Shown in pieces: positions 1 through 8,652 of a DNA stretch of 35,103 nucleotides. Source of the DNA: Verrucomicrobiota bacterium (GTDB lineage: Bacteria > Verrucomicrobiota > Verrucomicrobiia > Verrucomicrobiales > DEV007); contig CAUJIH010000108.1 in assembly GCA_963205275.1 (NCBI GenBank), positions 1 to 35,103 of the forward strand, given 5' to 3'. Below the pieces are notes generated by a model. It made no database searches. It was given only the letters and a program-made list of their open reading frames with translations, and was not told where the DNA came from. The translations under genes were made by a program, and so were the position numbers. Each line of letters begins with the position of its first letter. Positions within the stretch are counted from its first letter, which is position 1.

Positions 1-102
1 CTCCCTTATGCGTTTCTCTTGGGACCGGATGATCTCCACGAGTTGCTTCCGTGGCTGACGCATCAGGTCTTTCCGATTGAATCCCATCGGAGGCACGATT
101 AG
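1..102 (+). CDS. 3' end of an unknown gene (partial)
   Basis: An open frame runs from the first base to a TAG at 100-102 and encodes 33 residues, beginning LPYAFLLGPDDLHELLPWLT. The peptide reads like the C-terminus of a real protein: hydrophobic and acidic residues alternate, and it ends in a basic/His tail. No start is visible because the gene enters from outside the window. It converges on the minus-strand gene that ends at 134, leaving about 31 bases between the two stop codons with no clear terminator hairpin. I do not recognise the family. Because the fragment is so short, a chance open frame cannot be excluded. Confidence 0.4.
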   Translation, partial: LPYAFLLGPDDLHELLPWLTHQVFPIESHRRHD

Positions 103-133
103 ATCAGAATTATCAATTGTCAAGAGGCGCTAA

Positions 134-2209
134 TCAATTACCTGCGATGATCTCTGCGGTATCACTGCGAAATGAACGAAGAGCCAAGAGTGCTTGTCGG
201 TAATTCGCGCTGATTAAAAGTTCACCCATGAGGATAGCCTCGCTCTTATGCGCGGTAGATGTGAATGTGCCAGTGGTATTCCATTCAAGTTGGTTTTCTT
301 TTAAAAGAAGCTTCCCATCATATCGCTCAACGAATTGGACTTTATCGGGATCAGATTTGGCAACTAATTCTCCCATCGCTTCGCGCTGTACGTATTCGCT
401 CAGTGGAGATGCTCCTGAACCATTCGCGTAGATACGAGCCACAGCAACATTGCTAATTCCTTTGTCGCTGAGTGCCTTGCAGATGAGTGCTGCATCCTGC
501 GCAATGGCCTCGCGCAAGGGCTTCCCAGAACTCAATGTGGAAGGTTGGGACGCAGCATGCTGAGCTGGATTGGATGCCCCTTGTCCCGCTTGAAGCACTT
601 CAGGGACTTGTTCTGAGAACCCAAATTGAGGTGTACTGGACGCGCTAGTCAGAGTTCCGCGACCAATATCATTTCTCGAATCTCCCTGCCCCACCAAAAG
701 ATCTGCGATTTGCTGCGAAGCCTTCTGTACCTCGGGAACAAAAGGAGCCGTGTCGTAAGCTGCTTTGATCAGTGATCGCATGGAGCTCGTGTCTCCGAGT
801 TTCATCGCACTATCTGCATCTTTTACCCATTGCGAAGCTTTAGTGGAATACAGAGCCGCAAACGATTTCACATCATTGATTCCGAGGTCATTGCTGAGCG
901 TCTCGAGCTTCTCAGCAGGAGGGAAAACCTTCTGATAGTTTCGGGTGGACACGGCTTCGTATAGCTCGCGAACGTTTTTTGAGAAGGTGAGAATCTTTTG
1001 GCGCTCCACATAAGGGATCGTATGAAGCTCGGGCTGATATTGCGCGATAACAAAAAGTTCTCGTAGCTGATTGTCTGCCGCTGCCAGCTGGTGCGAACGG
1101 AGACCATTGTCGAAGAATGTACGAGCCTTTCGAGAGTCGCTATTCCGGCTCATTAAAAAGCTTTCCAAACTCGGAATGTCTTCAAAGTGCGGAGTTGACG
1201 TTTCGCCGTCCAATGTGGCGCTTGGCTGAGTGAACCCACGCGTAGAGCGCTGATAGGTATCTGGAGAAATACTCAATTGGCGCGCGTAGAGGCGATACAG
1301 TCTCGACGCGATGAACGAGTGGACATATCGCCCCTGAAACGCTAGCTCTAAAATGAATTTTTGAAATTTTACTTCTGCTGTTCCCTTTTGATGCGCGGAG
1401 CCTGTCGCAGGGGCCCGTCCTTGTAATTCTGCAAGACGATCATCAATTTGTCGGATTTCCTGTTGGTACATCGGTATAGAACTTACGCCGGCCCCGTATC
1501 CGCCTCTCAAACGATTCGGTTCCGCTGCAATGGCGATATTCCGCATGACTTCTCGCCGTCTCTTCTCAAGCGCCGTTCGTTCAGCTTCTGGAGAGCTCCT
1601 CGCCAGCGTGACTTTTTCGGAGTTCGCTTCTTTAACAGCGGCAAAGTGCGCTATGAGCTCACGTGAGATCCCCTCATCCTCAGAGTACTCAGAGAGTTTC
1701 TTAATTTTTGTGCCCAACTGTGGGAGATCAATCGACTCCGAGTTCGCCGTTGCCGTGTTCAGATTGCCTGGATTCAGATCGCTCAAGATTTCCGCAAGTA
1801 GGCGATAATACTCCTCTGCATGAGCAATTTTCGCTGGATCCATGTTAAGATAGTTACGAATATCTTCGTGAAATCCTGAGGGAAGCTGGTCTGGAGGTAG
1901 AACGGAGAACGATGCACGAGAGAGATTTTGTTGAATGAGTTGCAGCTTCTCTCGATATTCTTCCTCTTCACGAGCTAGGTTTGCCACCTCGTTCGATAGG
2001 CGAAGTTGCTCTGCATCATCCTTCTCGGAAGGTTTGTTGAGCGTTGGCTGATTCGTTGTTGAATCTGCTTCAGCTCCGACATTGGAGTGATCTTGGGTAG
2101 AATCGATATTGCCTTCCGCGATCAAGATAGAATGGAACATCATGATTAGGAATGCGATGCATCCATACGTAGTTCGAATATGGCTTTTCCTCCGCACTGT
2201 TGTTTCCAT
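134..2209 (-). CDS. Secreted coiled-coil protein with possible FlgO/CsgG-like C-terminal domain
   Basis: This 691-residue protein starts with a basic stretch and a hydrophobic segment (about residues 14-31), read as a signal peptide, so it should act outside the cytoplasm. Residues about 65-95 and 170-265 are rich in Glu, Lys, Arg, Leu and Ala in coiled-coil-like spacing. The middle is helical and unlike any family I know. Residues about 570-690 alternate helix and strand: KALSDKGISNVAVARIY, an amphipathic helix, VQFVERYDGKLLLKEN, then EAILMGELLIS. That order resembles the FlgO/CsgG-type fold found in outer-membrane secretion and flagellar accessory proteins; this is inference from pattern only. 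The gene stands alone, convergent with the partial gene at 1-102. A weak sigma70-like promoter (TTGTCA at 2242-2247, TATTAC at 2220-2225, 16-base spacer) lies very close to the start. Function unknown. Confidence 0.8.
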   Translation of the reverse strand: METTVRRKSHIRTTYGCIAFLIMMFHSILIAEGNIDSTQDHSNVGAEADSTTNQPTLNKPSEKDDAEQLRLSNEVANLAREEEEYREKLQLIQQNLSRASFSVLPPDQLPSGFHEDIRNYLNMDPAKIAHAEEYYRLLAEILSDLNPGNLNTATANSESIDLPQLGTKIKKLSEYSEDEGISRELIAHFAAVKEANSEKVTLARSSPEAERTALEKRRREVMRNIAIAAEPNRLRGGYGAGVSSIPMYQQEIRQIDDRLAELQGRAPATGSAHQKGTAEVKFQKFILELAFQGRYVHSFIASRLYRLYARQLSISPDTYQRSTRGFTQPSATLDGETSTPHFEDIPSLESFLMSRNSDSRKARTFFDNGLRSHQLAAADNQLRELFVIAQYQPELHTIPYVERQKILTFSKNVRELYEAVSTRNYQKVFPPAEKLETLSNDLGINDVKSFAALYSTKASQWVKDADSAMKLGDTSSMRSLIKAAYDTAPFVPEVQKASQQIADLLVGQGDSRNDIGRGTLTSASSTPQFGFSEQVPEVLQAGQGASNPAQHAASQPSTLSSGKPLREAIAQDAALICKALSDKGISNVAVARIYANGSGASPLSEYVQREAMGELVAKSDPDKVQFVERYDGKLLLKENQLEWNTTGTFTSTAHKSEAILMGELLISANYRQALLALRSFRSDTAEIIAGN

Positions 2210-2319
2210 TTCGACAGAGGTAATATCACAAATGTCTAATTTGACAAGGGTTTACAGTGAGATATGTCAGGATTTTCGCTTTTTTCTCGGCAGCGCATTT
2301 ACCCGACACACGATCCGAA

Positions 2320-4002
2320 TCAGTGCTCTCCTTTGATTCGACGCAAGCGCTTGTTCGGATCGCCGGGGATGGGGACGGCGGCGATGAGTGCCCTGGTGTA
2401 GTCAGTCTGCGGGCGATTAACGATGTCATCGGCGTGTCCGGCTTCGACGATTCGACCATGACGCATCACGACGATGCGTTCGCAGATGCGCTTCACGACG
2501 CTGAGATCGTGGGAGATGAAAAGATAAGACAGTCCGAGTCGATCACGCAACTCCATGAGCAGATCGATGACCTGCGCCTGAATCGTCACATCCAGCGCGG
2601 AGACGGCTTCGTCGCAGACGACGAATTTTGGCTCCACTGCGACGGCGCGGGCGACGCAAATGCGCTGGCGTTGGCCTCCAGAAAATTCGTGAGGGTAACG
2701 GTTCATCGAGTCGGCGGGCAGTCCGACTTCTTCCAGCCAGTGGGCGGCGACGTCCTGCCGCGAGCCTTGCAGCAGCCCGTGTTCGATCAGACCTTCGGTG
2801 AGGATTTCCAGCACGGTGAGGCGCGGATTCAGAGAGGAAAAAGGATCTTGGAAGATCATCTGCAAGTCCTTTCGATAGGGTTTCATCGCCTTGTAACCCA
2901 GATCGCGCAGATTTTCTCCCCGATAGAGAATTTCTCCCATTTGCGAGGTCTCCAGTCCCAGAATGGATCGCCCGAGAGTGGTCTTGCCGCTGCCGGATTC
3001 TCCGACCAGACCGAGACATTCTCCGGGGAAAATATCGAGAGAGACTTCATCGACGGCCTTGACCCAGTCCACTGTCCGAGCGAAGACTCCTCGTTTGATC
3101 GGGAACCAAGTTCGGAGGTCTTTCACCGTGATTAGAGGGTGAGGAACAGCGGGTGTTTGATCCTCCGTTTCCGCCCCGAGCTGTTTAGCCGGAGAGGGGC
3201 GCGGCGCGTCGGTGAGTCGCGGCACGGCGGCGAGGAGTGTCTGTGTGTATGGGTTCTGCGGAGCGCGAAAAAGGGCCTCTGTTTCGCCCTGCTCCACCAG
3301 CCGTCCGTCTTTCATCACTAGCACTCGGTCGGCGAGTTCCCAGATCACTCCCATGTCGTGAGTGATGAAGAGAATGGAGGTGTTCGCCTCCTTCATCTCC
3401 AGAATTAGGTCGAAAATCTGTGCTTGCAGAGTCACATCGAGCGCGGTGGTAGGCTCGTCGGCGATGATCAGCCGAGGATGCAGGATCAGCGCCATGGCGA
3501 TCATTACGCGCTGTCTCATGCCGCCGGAAAATTGAAAGGGATAGGCCCGAGAGCGAGATTTCGGGTCGGGGATGCCGACCTTGCCCAGCCAATCGACTGC
3601 TCGCGCTCGCGCTGCCTTTTTCGAGACAGTGGGATCGTGCAGGTGCACGACTTCCGCCAATTGATCCCCGACGGGATGCAGTGGCGAGAGGGCCGTCATC
3701 GGCTCCTGGAAAATGACACCGATTTCCTTACCTCGGATTTTGCGCAGTTGCTCGATGGGTAGAGTGAGCAAATCTTGTCCGTCGAAGATTGCCTCTCCGC
3801 TTTCGATTCGTCCCGGTGGAGTCGGCACGAGGCGGATGGTGGACATGGCACTGACCGACTTCCCACTACCCGACTCACCGACTAGGCCGACGACCTCGCC
3901 CGGATAGATCTCGTAGGACAGATCCTCTACGGCACGCACCTTCCGCCCCTCCACTTGGAAGGAGACGGTCAGATTGCGAACGCTGAGCAAAGGATCGGGC
4001 AT
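2320..4002 (-). CDS. yejF: Peptide ABC transporter, fused double ATPase (YejF type)
   Basis: This protein energises the peptide importer encoded by the three genes upstream. It has two complete ABC ATPase domains in one chain. The first has Walker A GESGSGKS at residues 42-49, signature FSGGMRQR and Walker [14 protein letters not shown]. The second has GESGSGKT, signature FSGGQRQR and [13 protein letters not shown], each followed by an H-loop ([14 protein letters not shown]). The double-NBD layout and its place after yejE match YejF of the YejABEF system rather than separate DppD/DppF. The chosen ATG at 4000-4002 gives 560 residues and leaves 4 bases after the yejE stop. A longer frame opening at 4047 would overlap yejE by 41 bases with sequence unrelated to the family. 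It is the last gene of the operon; no clear terminator was seen downstream. Confidence 0.93.
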   Translation of the reverse strand: MPDPLLSVRNLTVSFQVEGRKVRAVEDLSYEIYPGEVVGLVGESGSGKSVSAMSTIRLVPTPPGRIESGEAIFDGQDLLTLPIEQLRKIRGKEIGVIFQEPMTALSPLHPVGDQLAEVVHLHDPTVSKKAARARAVDWLGKVGIPDPKSRSRAYPFQFSGGMRQRVMIAMALILHPRLIIADEPTTALDVTLQAQIFDLILEMKEANTSILFITHDMGVIWELADRVLVMKDGRLVEQGETEALFRAPQNPYTQTLLAAVPRLTDAPRPSPAKQLGAETEDQTPAVPHPLITVKDLRTWFPIKRGVFARTVDWVKAVDEVSLDIFPGECLGLVGESGSGKTTLGRSILGLETSQMGEILYRGENLRDLGYKAMKPYRKDLQMIFQDPFSSLNPRLTVLEILTEGLIEHGLLQGSRQDVAAHWLEEVGLPADSMNRYPHEFSGGQRQRICVARAVAVEPKFVVCDEAVSALDVTIQAQVIDLLMELRDRLGLSYLFISHDLSVVKRICERIVVMRHGRIVEAGHADDIVNRPQTDYTRALIAAVPIPGDPNKRLRRIKGEH

Positions 4003-4006
4003 GGTA

Positions 4007-5596
4007 TTATTCGAGCTTCGAATCGGTCCGTGGGTCGAAGGCGGCACGGATGCCTTCGCCGATGAAAATGCCGAGCAGGCTGACTAAGAAAAGAGCCAGC
4101 GAGGGGTAGAGCGTCAGCCACCAAGCGTAGGACTGCGATTGGCCCTGATCGAGCAGGTCGCCCCAGCTGGGAGTGCCGGGAGGTAGGCCGAATCCGAGAT
4201 AATCGAGCGCGGTGAGCATGAAAATCGCACCGACCAGGGCGAAGGGGAAGAAGGTGATGACGGGGACAAGGCCATTAGGTAGGACGTGGCGGAACATGAT
4301 CTTCCATCGTCCAATGCCCATGACTTTCGCGGCCTCGACGAAGGGTTGTTTTCGCAGTCGCAGAAATTCCGCGCGCATGTAGATCGAAATTCCAATCCAG
4401 TTGAAAATCGCGTAGAGAAATCCTAAGAGAGCGAAACTGCGTCCGTAGATCGAACTGAGCAGAATCATGATCAGGAGGAAGGGCATGGCCTCCCAGATTT
4501 CCATGAGTCGCTGTCCGATTAGGTCGATTTTGCCTCCGAAGTATCCTTGCACGGCACCGAGAAAGATCCCGATGGTATATGTGAGGGTGACTAGGAGAAA
4601 GCCGAAGAGCAGAGCCGTTCGCGTGGCGTAGAGAATGCGCACTCCGACATCGCGCCCGCTGTTGTCGAGCCCGAAGATGTGCCCTTTGACCGGGCGAAAG
4701 GGGAATTCCACGGTCTCGCGATGAAAGGAGACGGAAATGCGACCTTTGGGCGTCGTCAGATCGAGCTGTGGCTGGACGACTTCTTTCGCCCTTTTTGCCG
4801 CTTCGAGTACTGTCGTACGAGTGGATTCATCGAGCCCTTCCCAGATCATAGGAGTATGGCCGATGAACTCCATCTCCGGCGACAGGACGGCTGTCTCTGC
4901 TTTCTGCTCCGCCTTTTGCACGACGGACAGGCGCACAAGCTTAGGAGCACTCGATCCCGCCGTATGCGCTGTGAGTTGAAAGGTGATATTTTGCTCCGTC
5001 TTCGAACTGACGGCAGGTGAAGTTTCATTGGCAAACCGTCGAGCGATGCCGTCACGGATCGAGTCGGGTATGGAAAAGCCGTTGCTGACTAGGGGTCGGC
5101 GACGCAGAGCCAAATCCGAACTCTCTCCGTAAAATCCAGATGCTCCCTGACTGCGCTGGATCGTGAGAGTCTTATCCACGTCGATGGAGGCGATTTGGTC
5201 AGATGGAGAAAAGGTGAGAGTCAGCGTGGGATCGACCTCGATTTGCGAAGGCGGTAGTGATTCCTCTGCCCCGTAGCGTACGAGTGGCCAGAGCATCCAG
5301 TTCCTACGATTGGCGGAAAAGAGTTCGGTCTTTTCTAGCTCCTTGTATCGTGGTCGGGTGTTCACATTCTCTCCGGTGAACTCGGATTCGGGGTAAAAGC
5401 GAAAGGCGGGAAAGTAGTAATGGCCGTTCACCTTCGCCATCAGCGGACGGTCGTTGGCGATGAACTCTGAGAATAGGCTGAGGATGAAGATTGCGATCAG
5501 CACCAGCAGTGCTCCCATGGCACGCTTGATCTTTCCGAAGCGAGCGAGGCGTCGTCGGGTGTTGGGATCGAGGAGCTGGAATCGGGGCCAAGGCAT
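4007..5596 (-). CDS. yejE: Peptide ABC transporter permease with expanded extracytoplasmic domain (YejE type)
   Basis: This is an inner-membrane permease of the YejABEF-type importer. The N-terminus has a transmembrane helix (about residues 27-46) followed by SEFIANDRPL and GHYYFPAFRFYPESEF, which are characteristic of YejE. The permease core spans about residues 298-520, with five membrane segments and the EAA loop EAAKVMGIGRWKIMFRHVLP at 421-440 that docks onto the ATPase. Between them, residues about 115-297 are an extra domain. The protein has 529 residues where the E. coli protein, from memory, has about 340. The insert is Ser/Thr/Lys-rich with beta-like alternation and no membrane segment, so it should lie outside the inner membrane. 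The start ATG is 4 bases after the yejB stop, implying translational coupling. Confidence 0.92.
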   Translation of the reverse strand: MPWPRFQLLDPNTRRRLARFGKIKRAMGALLVLIAIFILSLFSEFIANDRPLMAKVNGHYYFPAFRFYPESEFTGENVNTRPRYKELEKTELFSANRRNWMLWPLVRYGAEESLPPSQIEVDPTLTLTFSPSDQIASIDVDKTLTIQRSQGASGFYGESSDLALRRRPLVSNGFSIPDSIRDGIARRFANETSPAVSSKTEQNITFQLTAHTAGSSAPKLVRLSVVQKAEQKAETAVLSPEMEFIGHTPMIWEGLDESTRTTVLEAAKRAKEVVQPQLDLTTPKGRISVSFHRETVEFPFRPVKGHIFGLDNSGRDVGVRILYATRTALLFGFLLVTLTYTIGIFLGAVQGYFGGKIDLIGQRLMEIWEAMPFLLIMILLSSIYGRSFALLGFLYAIFNWIGISIYMRAEFLRLRKQPFVEAAKVMGIGRWKIMFRHVLPNGLVPVITFFPFALVGAIFMLTALDYLGFGLPPGTPSWGDLLDQGQSQSYAWWLTLYPSLALFLVSLLGIFIGEGIRAAFDPRTDSKLE

Positions 5597-5600
5597 AGTT

Positions 5601-6647
5601 TTACGAGTCCTTGCCGAAGGAAATGCGAGGATCGACGAGGACGTAACAGAAGTCGGAGAGAATGCGGCCCACCAGCGCGACTAGGGAACCGAGGCCGAGG
5701 GTTCCCATGAAAATCATGTAATCCCGCCCGATGATGGCGTCGAGAGTGAGCAGTCCGATACCGTTGATGGCGAACACTCGCTCGATCAGCACTGATCCGG
5801 CGAACATTACGGAGAGAATTCCGCCAAAGCCCGTCACGATGGGAATTAGTGCATTGCGCAGTGCATGTCCCCAAACGGCGCGACGCATGGAGCCACCTTT
5901 CGCTAGAACGGTGCGGGTGTAATCCTGCGTGATCTGATCGAGCAGGGAGTTTTTCATCAGGATGGTCAGGACTGCGAAGTCACCGATCACGTAGCAGAGC
6001 ACAGGCAGGAACATGTGATGAGTCTGATCCTTCACCTGCTCCCATAACGTGAGTTGATCCCAGTTTTCGGATCGAAATCCGCCGATGGGGAACCAGTCGA
6101 AGAACTGGTCAGATGTCCCGCAGAAGAGTGTCTTCAGGATCATGCCGAAGGCAAAGGCGGGGATGGCATAAAGAACGAGTACGATCACAGAGGATAACAT
6201 GTCGAAGCTCTGACCATTGCGGAGAGCTTTGGTGATTCCGAGTGGAATACAGATCAGATAGGTGAGAACTAGTCCCGTGATACCGAAGGTGAGTGAGACG
6301 GGGAAGCGTTCCTTGATGAGCTGCCACACGGTTTTGCTGTTGTATTTGTATGATAGAGCGTTCATCCCCATTCCATCGTGGAAGAGCCATTTCTGATAGC
6401 GAGCGAGGAAGGGCTTGTCGAAACCGAACTCCCGTTCGATGGCGCGGCGTTGATCTTCCGTGATGCTCACGCCGTTGGCTGAGCCACGTCCTGCCTCGCC
6501 GCCTCCCATACCTCGCATCCGTGCGATTTCCTGCTCGACTGGTCCACCAGGGACGAATTGAGTGAGAGCGAAGACGAGAAAGGTGATTCCGAGAAGGGTC
6601 GGGATCACGAGTAGCAGTCTCCGGATGAAATAGCTGGTCCGCTCCAT
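5601..6647 (-). CDS. yejB: Peptide ABC transporter permease (YejB type)
   Basis: This is the first inner-membrane permease of the peptide importer. From the chosen ATG (6645-6647) it is 348 residues. It opens FIRRLLLVIPTLLGITFLVF, the standard first helix of the DppB/YejB family. A soluble loop follows (Gly-rich around residues 45-60, then FGFDKPFLARYQKWLF) and then the permease core with five helices. The coupling loop reads DYTRTVLAKGGSMRRAVWGH, followed by LRNALIPIVTGFG. The upstream extension to 6758 was rejected because it overlaps the yejA end and does not resemble the family. The gene starts 31 bases after the yejA stop and runs 4 bases short of yejE. Confidence 0.93.
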   Translation of the reverse strand: MERTSYFIRRLLLVIPTLLGITFLVFALTQFVPGGPVEQEIARMRGMGGGEAGRGSANGVSITEDQRRAIEREFGFDKPFLARYQKWLFHDGMGMNALSYKYNSKTVWQLIKERFPVSLTFGITGLVLTYLICIPLGITKALRNGQSFDMLSSVIVLVLYAIPAFAFGMILKTLFCGTSDQFFDWFPIGGFRSENWDQLTLWEQVKDQTHHMFLPVLCYVIGDFAVLTILMKNSLLDQITQDYTRTVLAKGGSMRRAVWGHALRNALIPIVTGFGGILSVMFAGSVLIERVFAINGIGLLTLDAIIGRDYMIFMGTLGLGSLVALVGRILSDFCYVLVDPRISFGKDS

Positions 6648-6678
6648 AAGCCTCGTGATCGGTAACGGAATAAAACAA

Positions 6679-8484
6679 TCAACGTAGTGGAGTGATTTGC
6701 ACAAAGCCTGCCGGCGCCGAATGCTTGGATACGAATGTCCGGTCAAAAAATATCTCACGGGGTGGAGTCGGGAGTTCCGCGCCGGAGGATCGCGCTGCCT
6801 TCAGGGCATCTGCTTGCAGGGAGTCGTTCCACCAGTAGTCTGTGGCAGCCCATTCGTCAGAGTATTTGCCCAGAACATGGTCAGGCGTCCCGAACTGATT
6901 CCAGTAGAGAAGCCGAATATAGTCGATATGCCAGAGGAGGACGTAGGGAGTCTCCTCGAAGAGAATCTTATCGATCTTCCGGATCACGTCGTGACGGTCT
7001 GCTACGTTGAACATTTCCTTCGTGCTTTCGATCAGCTTGTCCACCTCAGGATTGCGAAATCCGGTAATATTGTTTCCGGCCTTTAGATCGGCGGATTCGG
7101 ACTCCCACATGCCCTCCGGATCCTTGATCGGCCCTGCTCCCCAAGCGGCCCATGTGATGTCGAAATTGTATTCGTCCATGTCCTTGGCCCAAGCCGCCCA
7201 GTCTTTTTGATCGATTTTCAGAGTGATGCCTACGTCTTTCAGTGCTTCCTCGTAGATGAGAAGGAACTTCGTCGTCGTCGGATCTCGAGTGAGAAAGGTC
7301 ATGACGAAAGGCTTTCCGTCCTTCTCCAGCTTGCCTGTCGCTGCATTGACCGCCCATCCGGCTTCCTTCAGCAGAGCACGAGCTTTCTCTACGTCAAACT
7401 CGACTGGCTGATTCGGGTTCGGATGTGATTCATCGTAGAGGTCCGGCCAGTAGGAACTGGTCAGAGTGTATTGGTCGAACATGATCGTTCGGTTCATCCG
7501 TTTCCGATCCAGTAGATGAGCCAGCGCTTTTCGGACTCGTATGTCACGATATGGCTCGCGGCGCATGTTCATCGCGAAGCCTTGGAATCCGATGGGATTG
7601 TAGTTGTGAATCGCTTGCTTCACGATCCAGTTTTTGTCAAAACGCTCGCCGGAGGTTTCTTTTATCCACTGGCTTGATGTATAGACGGCGAAAGAATCGA
7701 AATCACCTTTCTTGAAGGCTTCAAAAGCGACGTCCATCGCCGGATAGAAGCGATATTCGATGGTGGCGAAATTCAACAGACCCTCCATCGTGGGATCCTC
7801 GACTCGCCAGTAGTCCTTTCGCTTCTCCATCCGAACAAAATGCGGCTCTGAGACCTGTCCCAGCTTGTAGGCTCCCGACACCACGGGGAACTCAAAGTTG
7901 ACCTTATTAAAGTCCTGATCTTTCCACCAGTGCTTCGGTAGGATGGAGAAGGAACCGCAGGCTTGGAGATTTTTCCAGTGAACCTCATCCGCATGGATGA
8001 CGACGGTATTCTCGTCGGTAGCCTCGATCTTGACCAGCCTTTTCATCACGGATTGCAAGGCACCCGTCAGGTGATTCGGATCCTTCACCGCTTCGAAACT
8101 CCAGACTACGTCCTCAGAAGTGATCGGTTTGCCATCGCTCCACTTCGCCCGAGGATCGATGTGAAAGGTAAAGGTCTTTTTGTCTTCCGAAATCGTCCAC
8201 TGATCCGCCAGCCCAGGTCGGTCCTCCAGCGTAAGTGCGTCCGAGTCAAGTAATGTCTCGAACATCAGACGGAAGATCTGGTGTGAGAAGACGTTATTGT
8301 CGATCTGGTAATTGAAGCTTTTCGGAAACTGTGAGCCGAAGGTAGTGAACTTACCGCCTGCTTCTGCGAGAGGAGATGCCAAGGGCGAAGGCAGTGGCTT
8401 CCAGCTCGGCTCGGGGAAGTGCTGAGCAAAGATCGGTGAAGCCAGAGCGAGCAGGGGAATGGCGAGAAAAATGCGAATCGTCAT
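6679..8484 (-). CDS. yejA: Peptide ABC transporter substrate-binding protein (YejA type)
   Basis: This is the periplasmic peptide-binding component, SBP family 5. With the ATG at 8482-8484 it has 601 residues, close to the roughly 600 usual for YejA. The signal peptide is MTIRIFLAIPLLALASPIFAQ, with cleavage probably after AQ. There is no lipobox cysteine, so it should be soluble in the periplasm. Family features are FGSQFPKSFNYQIDNN near the mature N-terminus, FTFHIDPRAKWSDGKPITSE and the C-terminal YWWNDSLQ region. It is the first gene of a four-gene minus-strand operon (yejA-yejB-yejE-yejF), 168 bases downstream of a TPR gene on the same strand. In Gammaproteobacteria this importer takes up oligopeptides, including microcin C-type Trojan-horse peptides; the substrate here is unknown. 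Confidence 0.93.
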   Translation of the reverse strand: MTIRIFLAIPLLALASPIFAQHFPEPSWKPLPSPLASPLAEAGGKFTTFGSQFPKSFNYQIDNNVFSHQIFRLMFETLLDSDALTLEDRPGLADQWTISEDKKTFTFHIDPRAKWSDGKPITSEDVVWSFEAVKDPNHLTGALQSVMKRLVKIEATDENTVVIHADEVHWKNLQACGSFSILPKHWWKDQDFNKVNFEFPVVSGAYKLGQVSEPHFVRMEKRKDYWRVEDPTMEGLLNFATIEYRFYPAMDVAFEAFKKGDFDSFAVYTSSQWIKETSGERFDKNWIVKQAIHNYNPIGFQGFAMNMRREPYRDIRVRKALAHLLDRKRMNRTIMFDQYTLTSSYWPDLYDESHPNPNQPVEFDVEKARALLKEAGWAVNAATGKLEKDGKPFVMTFLTRDPTTTKFLLIYEEALKDVGITLKIDQKDWAAWAKDMDEYNFDITWAAWGAGPIKDPEGMWESESADLKAGNNITGFRNPEVDKLIESTKEMFNVADRHDVIRKIDKILFEETPYVLLWHIDYIRLLYWNQFGTPDHVLGKYSDEWAATDYWWNDSLQADALKAARSSGAELPTPPREIFFDRTFVSKHSAPAGFVQITPLR

Positions 8485-8652
8485 CAGAATCGGCGGTCGG
8501 CTGTTAGAGGATTGGCGAAGGGAGAAACATTCAGGGCACATCGAGAACGTGACAGTCAGCGACTTCTTTTCGAAGAAACTGAACATCTCTTAAAGATACG
8601 GCGAACTTGCCGCACTCGCCACTAAAAAGGCAGATGGAAATCTCGACCTGTG

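Noticed and set aside
2220..2247. Sigma70-like promoter TTGTCA-16-TATTAC for the 691-residue protein gene
   Set aside because: The -10 element would sit only 10 bases before the ATG, leaving almost no leader, so it is mentioned as a possibility but not called.
2257..3135. 292-codon plus-strand frame opposite the peptide-transporter ATPase
   Set aside because: It lies entirely antisense to yejF, whose two ABC domains are unambiguous; the antisense peptide has no recognisable domain.
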